Assembly: GCA_022710715.1 (NCBI GenBank)
Contig: JAKLGJ010000003.1
Location: 254,527-318,526, forward strand
Reading direction: 5' to 3'
Source of the DNA: Candidatus Omnitrophota bacterium
GTDB taxonomy: Bacteria; Omnitrophota; Gorgyraeia; Gygaellales; Profunditerraquicolaceae
Length of the DNA: 64,000 bases
Shown here: positions 25,126-31,880 of the stretch, in pieces
Numbering within the stretch: the stretch's first letter is position 1
Layout: each line of letters starts with the position of its first letter
The notes under the pieces: model-generated
Told to the model about the DNA's origin: nothing
Seen by the model: only the letters and a program-made list of their open reading frames with translations
The model's database searches: none
Translations under genes and position numbers: made by a program

Positions 25126-27155
25126 TATATTTTCTTCAACTGCGCGGCCGGAAAATAATGCTCCAGGATATCCCGGTACGACTTGCCTGACTGCGCCATA
25201 CCGCGCGCCCCGGCCTGGCACATGCCCACGCCATGGCCCCATCCGCCGCCGTAGAAAACGAACTGCTGCGGGTTGCCCTGCGTATCCAGCTTCATTTCCA
25301 CCTTGAACATGCTGCTGCGCAGGTCTCCCAGCGCCCTGCGGATCTCCAGTTCTTTATCGATGACACAGCTGGTTTTGTCTCCGACGATCTTGATCGTCTG
25401 AACATGCCCGGAAACATTGCGCCTGACCGCCAGTATCCGTTTAACCCGGCCGACATCCCTGGCCGGGCTGTTGTTCCTGCGGACCACATCGTCCATTTCC
25501 TGCGCCGAATAGATCCGAACCCAGCGGTAATTGATATTACCGGCATATTCGGGCAAATCGCAATAAATCCCCTGCGGCGGCGTTTTCAACCAGTTATCCA
25601 ATTCCCACGGCGACTGCGGGAACGAAAAGCCGCACTCCGCTCCGGCGTCGGGAGTTCCCTGGAAATACGCGATAGGTTTGCCGTCCCCGAATATATTATT
25701 CTGGGTGTGACCGCCGCAACAGCCGGAATAAACCGCGTCGATAGGCTTATTCGCATACGTCAGCACCATGCCCCAGGTTTCGTCAACCGCCAGATTGGTC
25801 GCTTGATTCTCCCATTCCACTCCGGCATAGGCCTGGCAATGCACCTCGGCGCAGAAATCGAACCCTTCTTTCCTGTGCCGCCCCAGCTTCGCCAAAGCTT
25901 CCGAACGCGCGGCGATAGCCTGGGCCTTGAGCGCTTCCAGCGGCCATTTCGCCGGCATTTCGGAGGGAACCACGCTATATAAATATTCCTCTACGGTCAC
26001 GGTATTGAGCAAACGCAGCCGTTTCTCCTGCGCTACGACCGTGATCGTTCCGCGGTAAGAACGGTCCTGGGCATCCGCCCAGAACGTCTCGTGGCCGAAA
26101 GCGACATTGAGAATGGTAATGGTCGACTGCGGCTGTTTGACCGCGATGGTCAACGGGCCTTCAACAATCAAAGGATCCGCCCCCTCCCGGGTAACGCGCA
26201 GCTGCTGCCCGCTTTCAGCTTTCAAAGTATAGATCTGCTGGGCCAACCCGTTTTCAAGCACTTTCGCCGCGTCCCGACCCGAGAGAGTAAACTCGCCGGA
26301 ACAGGTAAATTCCACCTCGGATGCGGTTTCCAGCAGCCCCACGGACACTGTCCGCGTTCCGGGAACCACCGGCAGCGGCTTGACCAGAACTTTAGTCCGC
26401 GCCCGCTCTGCCAGATGTTCCTGGCGCACCCTGGTAAAGTAATCCTTGCCTAATTGCGCCCGCACCAGATCAAGCCGTTCCCGGGCGGCTTTGTTCGCAG
26501 GCTGCAGCGCAACCAGTTTGTCATACGCTTTGAAAGCGGCCTTGTAATCGCCCAATCGAAAAAGTATATCCGCCCAATAAGCGTAAATGCCCTGAATGCT
26601 CGCGTCGATGGCGTTGATCGCTTTATATTCCTTGACCGCTTCAGCCAGATTCTCTCTGCGGTAATACAGATCCGCCAGCGACAAGCGCGCGAGGAGATTA
26701 TTCTTATTCAGCGCTACCGCCTGCCGCAGATACTCCTGCGCCCGGGCGTCGTCTTTCTTTTCCAGACAACACAACCCCAGAGTGATCAATACTTCCTGAT
26801 CGAGCGGCGCCGCGGCACGCAACTGTTCCAGGATAGCGCACGCTTCATCCATCCGGCTGTTCAGATAATACATCCGGCCGAGCAGCTTCAAGACCTGCGG
26901 CGCGTCGGCAAAACGCTTGCGCGCCCGCAGCAGCACTTCGATACCGCGCTGATGATACCCCAGGTCTTTGAAAACCGTAGCTAAATTAAGGGTTGCTGGT
27001 AAATCGTTATTGTCGGAGAGCTTGAGATAAGCTTTTATGACCTGGTTGAACGCGCCCCGATTATACGCTTCGGGAATTGATTCCGCTCGTGCAGCGGGAA
27101 AGGAATGCACTCCGGCAAGAAAAAGGAATAAAATGGTGAAGGCGGGAGTCTTCAT
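25122..27155 (-). CDS. SpoIID/LytB-domain protein with TPR repeats
   Basis: The 677-aa exported protein has a signal peptide (FTILFLFLAGVHSFPAARA). TPR repeats (about 30-240) come next, then a linker with a beta-rich segment. A SpoIID domain (about 380-670) carries SVVPSEMPAKWPLEALKAQA, CYAGVE-type motifs, VYSGCCGGHTQ and the C-terminal GWGHGVGMCQAGARGMA. SpoIID proteins are lytic transglycosylases that remodel denuded peptidoglycan glycan strands. The TPR fusion suggests a periplasmic scaffold. No spore genes are seen; homologues are common in non-sporulating Gram-negatives. Confidence 0.88.
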   Translation of the reverse strand: MKTPAFTILFLFLAGVHSFPAARAESIPEAYNRGAFNQVIKAYLKLSDNNDLPATLNLATVFKDLGYHQRGIEVLLRARKRFADAPQVLKLLGRMYYLNSRMDEACAILEQLRAAAPLDQEVLITLGLCCLEKKDDARAQEYLRQAVALNKNNLLARLSLADLYYRRENLAEAVKEYKAINAIDASIQGIYAYWADILFRLGDYKAAFKAYDKLVALQPANKAARERLDLVRAQLGKDYFTRVRQEHLAERARTKVLVKPLPVVPGTRTVSVGLLETASEVEFTCSGEFTLSGRDAAKVLENGLAQQIYTLKAESGQQLRVTREGADPLIVEGPLTIAVKQPQSTITILNVAFGHETFWADAQDRSYRGTITVVAQEKRLRLLNTVTVEEYLYSVVPSEMPAKWPLEALKAQAIAARSEALAKLGRHRKEGFDFCAEVHCQAYAGVEWENQATNLAVDETWGMVLTYANKPIDAVYSGCCGGHTQNNIFGDGKPIAYFQGTPDAGAECGFSFPQSPWELDNWLKTPPQGIYCDLPEYAGNINYRWVRIYSAQEMDDVVRRNNSPARDVGRVKRILAVRRNVSGHVQTIKIVGDKTSCVIDKELEIRRALGDLRSSMFKVEMKLDTQGNPQQFVFYGGGWGHGVGMCQAGARGMAQSGKSYRDILEHYFPAAQLKKIY

Positions 27156-27203
27156 CGTTTCCTATTGTATACTAATTCTCCGCGATTAGTAAGTAAATTC
27201 TGA

Positions 27204-27239
27204 TAAAAAAAGGCCCGGTATCTATAACGATACCGGGCC
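27204..27239 (-). terminator. Intrinsic terminator of the cold-shock gene
   Basis: Minus strand: perfect stem GGCCCGGTAT / ATACCGGGCC (27239-27212) with loop CGTTATAG, then seven T (27210-27204). It lies 18 nt after the csp stop. Confidence 0.9.
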
Positions 27240-27256
27240 ATGGGTTGGACGGTTAC

Positions 27257-27460
27257 TTAAGCTGCTTTGACTACGTTGACTGCCTGCTCACCTTTAGGGC
27301 CTTTTTCAATCTCAAACTCCACATTGTCGCCTTCCTGAAGGGATTTATACCCCTCGGACTTGATCGCGCTGAAATGCACGAACACGTCGGCTCCGGATTC
27401 CGGGGTGATGAACCCATAACCTTTCTGATTTGAGAACCACTTCACTTTACCTTTTGCCAT
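27257..27460 (-). CDS. csp: Cold-shock-domain protein, CspA family
   Basis: The 67-aa single-strand nucleic-acid-binding protein has RNP1-like KGYGFITPE and RNP2-like DVFVHFSAI. Start ATG 27458-27460, AAAGGAGG upstream. It has its own promoter, a long 5' leader with a terminator-like hairpin, and an intrinsic terminator after the gene, so it is a monocistronic unit. Confidence 0.96.
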   Translation of the reverse strand: MAKGKVKWFSNQKGYGFITPESGADVFVHFSAIKSEGYKSLQEGDNVEFEIEKGPKGEQAVNVVKAA

Positions 27461-27500
27461 GGTACCACTGCCTCCTTTCACAACGGTTAAACATTCGGCC

Positions 27501-27549
27501 TAAAAACAATGAAACCGTAAGGTTAGACTACCTGTATCCTTACGGTTTC
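27501..27549 (-). promoter_or_regulatory. Terminator-like hairpin in the csp 5' leader
   Basis: Minus strand: GAAACCGTAAGG (27549-27538) pairs with CCTTACGGTTTC (27522-27511), followed by ATTGTTTTTA (27510-27501). It lies between the csp promoter and the gene, so it is an attenuator or RNA-thermometer candidate. It could also stop read-through from the cyclophilin gene. Confidence 0.65.
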
Positions 27550-27594
27550 AGAACTTCTAGACCTTACCATCACTACAACTGCTATGTCGGCCAC

Positions 27595-27622
27595 AGTTTA
27601 GCACAGAATGCTGTTTTGTCAA
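27595..27622 (-). promoter_or_regulatory. Promoter of the cold-shock gene
   Basis: Minus strand: TTGACA (27622-27617), 16 nt, TAAACT (27600-27595). The predicted start near 27588 gives a leader of about 128 nt. Confidence 0.7.
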
Positions 27623-27666
27623 CAGCTTTCTCGTCCCGTCCGGGGCGCGAGCTGCGCATAAACGGA

Positions 27667-28212
27667 TTACTTTTTTATATACGCCTTGATGATTTTCTGC
27701 TCTTTGACCGGACGATCATTGCCGTCGACAGCGGTGGTTTCGATCTTCTGCACCACATCGTAGCCGGCAGATACCTCGCCAAAAATAGTATGCCGCATGT
27801 TCAACCAGGGCGTGGGCACGGTGGTGATAAAAAACTGGCTGCCGTTGGTATTCGGTCCGGCATTGGCCATAGCCAGGATACCGGGTTTATCGAATTTCAC
27901 GTCCGGCCTGACCTCATCCTCGAAGGATCCGCCCCAGACCGATTCTCCGCCCCTGCCGGTGCCGGTAGGATCGCCTCCCTGGAGCATGAAGCTCTTGATC
28001 ACGCGGTGAAAGATAATACCGTTGTAATAACCTTTCTCCACCAGCTTGGTAAAATTCTCGCACGCCTTGGGCGCGATTTCAGGTTTAAGTTTCAGTTCGA
28101 TGTTGCCGCCGGTCGTTTCCAGAACCACGACCTGCGCCAGCGCTTTCGACGCTCCTGCATTTCCCGTAGCCATGAGCACCCCCGCAATTAATACCGCACA
28201 AACCCGTTTCAT
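27667..28212 (-). CDS. Exported cyclophilin-type peptidyl-prolyl cis-trans isomerase
   Basis: The 181-aa protein has a signal peptide (VCAVLIAGVLMATGNAGA) and a complete cyclophilin domain: FTKLVEKGYYNGIIFHRVI, FMLQGGDPTGTGRGG, LAMANAGPNTNGSQFFIT, and FGEVSAGYDVVQKIE. It accelerates proline isomerisation of envelope proteins. It starts 15 nt downstream of the 111-aa unknown gene. Confidence 0.93.
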   Translation of the reverse strand: MKRVCAVLIAGVLMATGNAGASKALAQVVVLETTGGNIELKLKPEIAPKACENFTKLVEKGYYNGIIFHRVIKSFMLQGGDPTGTGRGGESVWGGSFEDEVRPDVKFDKPGILAMANAGPNTNGSQFFITTVPTPWLNMRHTIFGEVSAGYDVVQKIETTAVDGNDRPVKEQKIIKAYIKK

Positions 28213-28227
28213 GAATGTCCCCTCCTG

Positions 28228-28563
28228 TTATTTCTCCCCTGCTTTCAACGTAATATGCACCCCGTCGTTCCACGGCCACAACATCACAAACACCACCCGG
28301 CCGTTGACCTCCCCGCCGAAAAGCGTCTGTTTGCCCATAATGCCCCCGAATTCCTTGATGACTTTGTCGATAGCCGGAGGGATCTTCTGGTCTGACGGCC
28401 AGAGAGCCGGGCCGAACAATTCTTCAAGTTTTTTCAGAAAATCGGGCAACTGCGCTTTCACAAAAACACCTTCAAGATACGTATCCGATTCGCCGCGCGG
28501 CGTTTCGAATCCGATCTTCAACATTTCGGCTTTTAATTCGCCGAACTGAACAGTCCGTGTCAT
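28228..28563 (-). CDS. Conserved hypothetical cytosolic protein (111 aa)
   Basis: Not recognised. It is a soluble, mixed alpha/beta protein without signal peptide or cysteine motif. Segments are TYLEGVFVKAQLPDFLKKLEELFGP, PPAIDKVIKEFGGIMGKQTL, and a C-terminal VVFVMLWPWNDGVHITLKAG strand pair. It overlaps the 3' end of the cyclophilin-like gene by 4 nt and is translationally coupled to it. Confidence 0.6.
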   Translation of the reverse strand: MTRTVQFGELKAEMLKIGFETPRGESDTYLEGVFVKAQLPDFLKKLEELFGPALWPSDQKIPPAIDKVIKEFGGIMGKQTLFGGEVNGRVVFVMLWPWNDGVHITLKAGEK

Positions 28564-29066
28564 GCCGCCCCCTGCGCTTTCTTTTTTTCCTTGTCTGCGC
28601 GCTCGGCCAGCAACTTCTGGACCAGAGCGTCAATCTCCGATTGTGACAATTTGCGATCGCTCGTCGCGGGAGCGGCGGTTACCGGCGCCGCAGGTTTAAC
28701 CGGCACCGCAGCGACCCGGATGTTCTGACCGGCCTGTATGGACCGAAGCTCATCCACAGAAGCCATGGTCCTGCCGATCACCACCACCGGACTCGCCGGA
28801 ACAGGCTTTTCCGCCTGGCTGGCGGGAGTCTTGCCGAAAAACACGCAGATACACTTTCCTTCGGGCCAGTAAGCCACATCCCCCACGTTGACCTGCAGGG
28901 TGGAATTGAAATCAGAAGCGAGTATCCCGGTTTCGAAAAAGATCTCGTCCCCCCACCTCCCCACCTGACCGCTGATGGGAAGATGCTTGACGATTTCCTG
29001 GGCAGTCAAAGAAACCCCCAGTTCCGCCATAAAACTGCAGCTCTGCGTGTGAAAGGATATCTGCAT
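28560..29066 (-). CDS. Cyclophilin-like (TM1367 fold) protein with FliM-like tail motif
   Basis: Residues 1-80 match the small cyclophilin-like family (QEIVKHLPISGQVGRWGDEIF, VGDVAYWPEGKCICVFFG). An alanine/proline linker follows, then residues 140-153 read LSQSEIDALVQKLL, which closely resembles the FliM/FliN N-terminal CheY-binding peptide. The C-terminus is a charged helix. A TTGAAT-17-TAAGAT promoter places the predicted start about 2 nt before the ATG; no Shine-Dalgarno is seen. Function unknown; the tail could dock on another protein. Confidence 0.7.
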   Translation of the reverse strand: MQISFHTQSCSFMAELGVSLTAQEIVKHLPISGQVGRWGDEIFFETGILASDFNSTLQVNVGDVAYWPEGKCICVFFGKTPASQAEKPVPASPVVVIGRTMASVDELRSIQAGQNIRVAAVPVKPAAPVTAAPATSDRKLSQSEIDALVQKLLAERADKEKKKAQGAA

Positions 29067-29074
29067 AATGTTTT

Positions 29075-29103
29075 ATCTTACAGCAAAATGTTCCACTATT
29101 CAA
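29075..29103 (-). promoter_or_regulatory. Promoter of the cyclophilin-like gene (leaderless)
   Basis: Minus strand TTGAAT (29103-29098), 17 nt, TAAGAT (29080-29075), then 8 nt to the ATG. It is divergent from the tRNA promoter 33 nt away. Confidence 0.6.
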
Positions 29104-29135
29104 CAAAAATGCATAAAAATCTGCCGGCTTTTTTC

Positions 29136-29163
29136 TTGACTTGGAATTGAAATCGTGTAAAAT
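29136..29163 (+). promoter_or_regulatory. Promoter of the split tRNA-Asn gene
   Basis: TTGACT (29136-29141), 16 nt, TAAAAT (29158-29163); the predicted start near 29170 is 5 nt before the mature tRNA. Confidence 0.7.
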
Positions 29164-29209
29164 AATTACACTATTCCCCCTTAGCTCAGTCGGTAGAGCG
29201 AGTGGCTGT

Positions 29210-29785
29210 GGAAATCCCGCTAAAGCGGGACGAGCAATCATAGCTGGGGTGACAATTTGACAAAGCGCGATACACGGAAGTATCAAGATCGTCGCCAATA
29301 TTTGATTGCCGCAGTGCAAAAGAGACGAAAAAAAATTCGTCTATTGGCAATTGAATATAAAGGCAATCGCTGCGTAATATGTGGATACAGAAAATGTATC
29401 GACGCTTTGGAGTTTCACCACACTAATTCTTCTAAAAAAGACTTTGGCATCTCCGAAAAAGGCTATACACGGGGTTGGCAAAAGATCAAGGAAGAGTTAG
29501 ACAAGTGTACCTTACTCTGTTCAAACTGTCACCGTGAGCTACATGCTCAAATCGCAGCTTCCGCGGGAAACCGCGGATGAAACTGCAGGAGAATTGCTGG
29601 AAGCCCAAACGTAAAGACGAGGGTAATCAGCAGCCGAGCCCCGCAGATAGCGGGCACCAAACCAACCGATTGGTTTGGGTGCCCCGCCCAAAGCGAGGAA
29701 GGTTCAGAGACTATGCACCTGCTGCCTAAAGCGCAAGCCAAGGCAAAGATATAGTCCAAGTCCGAGAGTAATTTCGGGATACTTG
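29210..29785 (+). mobile_element. Group I intron in the tRNA-Asn anticodon loop
   Basis: The 576-nt intron follows an exon-terminal U and ends in G, as group I introns require. Core helices: P3 GCAGG (29585-29589)/CCTGC (29718-29722); P4 GCTG (29596-29599)/CAGC (near 29628-29634); P5 GCCC (29603-29606)/GGGT (29621-29624). P7 is GACTAT (29709-29714)/ATAGTC (29751-29756), P8 TGCC (29723-29726)/GGCA (29742-29745), and P9 CCGA/TCGG (29762-29777). R- and S-type sequences GTTCAGAGACTA and AAGATATAGTCC are present. Hairpins at 29639-29700 extend P6. P1 pairing was not resolved with confidence. An HNH ORF fills the region 5' of P3. Confidence 0.88.
29257..29580 (+). CDS. Intron-encoded HNH homing endonuclease
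   Basis: This 107-aa ORF lies inside the group I intron and ends 5 nt before P3. A basic N-terminus (KRRKKIRLLAIEYKG) is followed by an HNH domain with zinc ligands C39-x2-C42 (CVICGY) and C88-x2-C91 (CSNCH). The catalytic histidine pair is H54-H55 (LEFHHTN), and H92/H96 lie in the last helix. The start is TTG at 29257 with GGGGTGA 5 nt upstream. Known relatives cut intron-free alleles at the insertion site to promote homing. No stop or frameshift is seen, so it appears intact. Confidence 0.88.
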   Translation: MTKRDTRKYQDRRQYLIAAVQKRRKKIRLLAIEYKGNRCVICGYRKCIDALEFHHTNSSKKDFGISEKGYTRGWQKIKEELDKCTLLCSNCHRELHAQIAASAGNRG

Positions 29786-29805
29786 TAACCACCAGGTCCG
29801 AGGTT

Positions 29806-29961
29806 CGAGTCCTCGAGGGGGAGTTAAATTTGCCCTGCTGTTTCTAACGAGACAGCAGGGCGATCTATTTCCAGGCAAATTTAACGGAGGAATCGGGGAC
29901 TCGAAGAGAGCCCCGCTTATGAACTGCGACGGACAGGAGCAGTGAATGGGGCGAGTGGCCG
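29806..29961 (+). repeat. Direct repeat copy 1: tRNA-Asn 3' end, terminator and flank
   Basis: About 155 bp repeated at 30022-30177 with a 216-bp period. The first 70 bp (T-loop, acceptor, terminator) are identical; the remainder differs at roughly 15 positions. Confidence 0.85.
29832..29864 (+). terminator. Terminator-like hairpin after tRNA-Asn
   Basis: GCCCTGCTGT / ACAGCAGGGC with loop TTCTAACGAG, followed by GATCTATTT. Outer arms AAATTTGCC/GGCAAATTT add a second layer of pairing. Confidence 0.65.
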
Positions 29962-30021
29962 ACCTGGAGCGGACGCCGAATCCAGCACCCCTTCCGAAAT
30001 ATCGGCGGCCGCGTAAGGCGC

Positions 30022-30177
30022 CGAGTCCTCGAGGGGGAGTTAAATTTGCCCTGCTGTTTCTAACGAGACAGCAGGGCGATCTATTTCCAGGCACATTTGA
30101 CGGAAGAATCGGGGACGCGAAGAGCGCGCAGATTATGAGCTGCGATGAACAGGAGCAGCGAATGGGGCGAGCGGCCG
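30022..30177 (+). repeat. Direct repeat copy 2: truncated tRNA-Asn 3' fragment plus terminator
   Basis: Starts at CGAGTCCTCGAGGGGGAG, the 3' half of the T arm and acceptor of tRNA-Asn, then repeats the terminator hairpin and flank of copy 1. The 5' part of the tRNA is absent. No integrase gene is present. Confidence 0.85.
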
Positions 30178-30195
30178 CGAAAGGGGCCAAGTCTT

Positions 30196-30321
30196 CTATT
30201 CTTGTTGTTTTTTTGAATCCTTCTGAGGCAAATTGCCTTTGATAATAATATAAACAAAAAAACATGCAACTGCACCTAAAAGCGCATAAACAACCCAATC
30301 CTGACTAATGTTCCCTGTCAT
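30196..30321 (-). CDS. Small single-span membrane protein (41 aa), trehalose operon micro-ORF 3
   Basis: ATG at 30319-30321, stop TAG at 30196-30198. It starts MTGNISQDWVVYALLG and has one hydrophobic span (about residues 10-27). The tail is polar and lysine/glutamine-rich, beginning KGNLPQKDSKK. An AAAGGAT lies 7 nt upstream. It is the third of three tandem micro-ORFs downstream of the TreT-like gene. Similar small membrane proteins often modulate membrane enzymes; no function can be assigned. Confidence 0.6.
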   Translation of the reverse strand: MTGNISQDWVVYALLGAVACFFVYIIIKGNLPQKDSKKQQE

Positions 30322-30345
30322 AATAATATCCTTTCAATTCTGTTT

Positions 30346-30450
30346 TTATTTGTTCATCTTCTTATTCAAAATAGACATGAAAACGAAGAAACCAATTATC
30401 GCGGCAACCAGAATGACCAGAGCTAGTATATTCGCGTTTAATCCGGACAT
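30346..30450 (-). CDS. Small single-span membrane protein (34 aa), trehalose operon micro-ORF 2
   Basis: ATG at 30448-30450, stop TAA at 30346-30348, GAGGTG 4 nt upstream. Nearly all hydrophobic: NILALVILVAAIIGFFVFM, then a short basic end KKMNK (positive-inside tail). It lies 15 nt after micro-ORF 1 and 24 nt before micro-ORF 3 on the same strand. Not recognised. Confidence 0.6.
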   Translation of the reverse strand: MSGLNANILALVILVAAIIGFFVFMSILNKKMNK

Positions 30451-30465
30451 AAACACCTCACACTG

Positions 30466-30612
30466 TTAAAAAGCACCCGAATTCTTAACTTCCGGTTTTG
30501 CTTTTCTCTTGTTCGGACTTTTCGGTTTCCTGCTATTCATTGTTACGCATAGTATGGAGAATATTACAGCCAATCCCAAAACGCCTAATTGTTGCAGTAT
30601 GATTTTTGACAT
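30466..30612 (-). CDS. Small single-span membrane protein (48 aa), trehalose operon micro-ORF 1
   Basis: ATG at 30610-30612, stop TAA at 30466-30468. AAAGGTAAG lies upstream. One span (LGVLGLAVIFSILCVTM) is followed by a strongly basic tail (RKPKSPNKRKAKPEVK). It begins 56 nt after the TreT-like gene and is probably the fifth gene of the trehalose operon. A read in the opposite direction also gives an ORF, but without a ribosome-binding site. Confidence 0.6.
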   Translation of the reverse strand: MSKIILQQLGVLGLAVIFSILCVTMNSRKPKSPNKRKAKPEVKNSGAF

Positions 30613-30668
30613 TTACATCTTACCTTTCTTCAGCCAACCGGCAGGTTTCCGCGGTTGTCGTTTAATCG

Positions 30669-31880
30669 CTACAAATACACCACGTCTTCAAGGTGATACA
30701 AAGAAAGGAACAAAAGCAGGTACTCTTTAAGGTGCCTGGTAAGAAGAAAATTGTTCTTGATGTGTTCCTTGCCGTTCTCACCCAGTTTCCGGGCATATTC
30801 CGGATTATTCAGCAATTGTTTGACGGCGAAAGCAGCCCCATCTATCGAACGGCACAAGAGGCCGGAATACTTGTTTTTGATCTGCAGGGGGATGCCGCCG
30901 ACGTGCGAAGCAACGACCGGTTTTGCTTTCCAGAGCGCTTCAGAAACAGTCAAACCGAATCCTTCACGCAGAGATTTCTGCAGAATCACGTCAGAGGAGC
31001 GCTGCAGGGCATTTACATCGATATCATTCTGCGGAAGAAGCAGAATATGTATATCCTTGTCCTTGCCTGCGCGTTCCCGGACTTCTGCAAGGACTTCAAC
31101 GCTTTCCGGGTCGTCAGAAGCGGTCCCCCCGGCAAGAACAAGACGGCAATCGATATATTTCTTTACCCGTTTATATACTTCAATTACTCCCACCGGATCT
31201 TTGAGCCTGTCAAATCTCGAAACTTGAGTTATAACCGGCTTATCCCGAGGGATTTCGTATTTCTCAAGCACTGCTTTTATGACCTCTTGCGGCAGTTCTT
31301 TGTTCTTATCGCTTAAGGGATCTATAGAAGGAGAAATAAGAAATTGCCGCACAGGCAACGGCCGAGAAAAAGCCGGAGCAGAGAAAACCGCGGCGTCATA
31401 GCGTGGAATGAATTCCATCAATAAATCCCAGACCTTTTGCTGGGGATCGGAAACGTCAACGTGGCAACGCCAGATCCACTTGTTGGCTGCCTTTTTAGCG
31501 ATCAAAGCAATAGGCTGGGGATCGTGGACGAATACAATATCCCCACTGATGTCCAATTCAGCGATATTACTTTGGCTTGTCTGCATAAAAATCTGCAGAT
31601 CATCTTCCGTGATATTCTCGGCTTTACCGTGCAAGGCATTATGGAATTTTTTAGTGACCGCGAAAAACTTTTCACCGCCTTTGATGACATCCCAGCGAGC
31701 ATCGACGCCCAACTCTTTCAAGAACGGGATCATCCTGGTTAATATCTCGGCAACGCCGCCGCCAACGGCGGTGGAATTGATATTCCGGATTACTTTGCCG
31801 TGGAGCCTTTCCGCGATAAGCTTAAGATCATCGATTATCGGTTGGCCTACGATTGGTATATAATCATTAAGATTTGCCAT
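30669..31880 (-). CDS. treT: GT4 glycosyltransferase, trehalose synthase (TreT)-like
   Basis: The 403-aa protein resembles TreT, which joins NDP-glucose and glucose to trehalose. N-terminal VIRNINSTAVGGGVAEIL is typical of TreT. The central WIWRCHVDVSDP and the GT4 signature RFDRLKDPVGVIEVYK lead to the C-terminal EGFGLTVSEALWKAKPVVAS with the E-x7-E nucleotide-sugar site. It overlaps the DUF5752 gene by 14 nt. Its presence beside OtsA/OtsB gives the cell two trehalose routes. A different acceptor (for example glycerate) cannot be excluded. Confidence 0.88.
   Translation of the reverse strand: MANLNDYIPIVGQPIIDDLKLIAERLHGKVIRNINSTAVGGGVAEILTRMIPFLKELGVDARWDVIKGGEKFFAVTKKFHNALHGKAENITEDDLQIFMQTSQSNIAELDISGDIVFVHDPQPIALIAKKAANKWIWRCHVDVSDPQQKVWDLLMEFIPRYDAAVFSAPAFSRPLPVRQFLISPSIDPLSDKNKELPQEVIKAVLEKYEIPRDKPVITQVSRFDRLKDPVGVIEVYKRVKKYIDCRLVLAGGTASDDPESVEVLAEVRERAGKDKDIHILLLPQNDIDVNALQRSSDVILQKSLREGFGLTVSEALWKAKPVVASHVGGIPLQIKNKYSGLLCRSIDGAAFAVKQLLNNPEYARKLGENGKEHIKNNFLLTRHLKEYLLLFLSLYHLEDVVYL

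Larger units (their letters stand above)
29175..29823 (+). tRNA. tRNA-Asn(GTT), interrupted by a group I intron
   Basis: Exons 29175-29209 (35 nt) and 29786-29823 (38 nt) join to a 73-nt tRNA. The acceptor TCCCCCT/AGGGGGA pairs perfectly. The D arm is GCTC-AGTCGGTA-GAGC, the anticodon loop CTGTTAA (anticodon GTT), the variable loop AGGTC, and the T arm CGAGG-TTCGAGT-CCTCG. The discriminator is G; CCA is not encoded. The first pair of the anticodon stem is A-C. The interruption falls between U35 and U36. Identity as Asn rests on the restored loop plus the 5'-TCC start and G discriminator usual for bacterial tRNA-Asn. Confidence 0.88.

Noticed and set aside
29824-30195. Integrative element inserted at the tRNA-Asn 3' end
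   Set aside because: Only 216 bp separate the repeat units; no integrase, excisionase or cargo gene is present. Kept only as a possible scar in the findings.
29726-30298. Minus-strand ORF of 190 aa across the tRNA-Asn 3' end and its repeat
   Set aside because: Contains the GLEPRT-type peptide that arises from the antisense of tRNA T-arms, repeats itself because of the DNA duplication, and has no ribosome-binding site.
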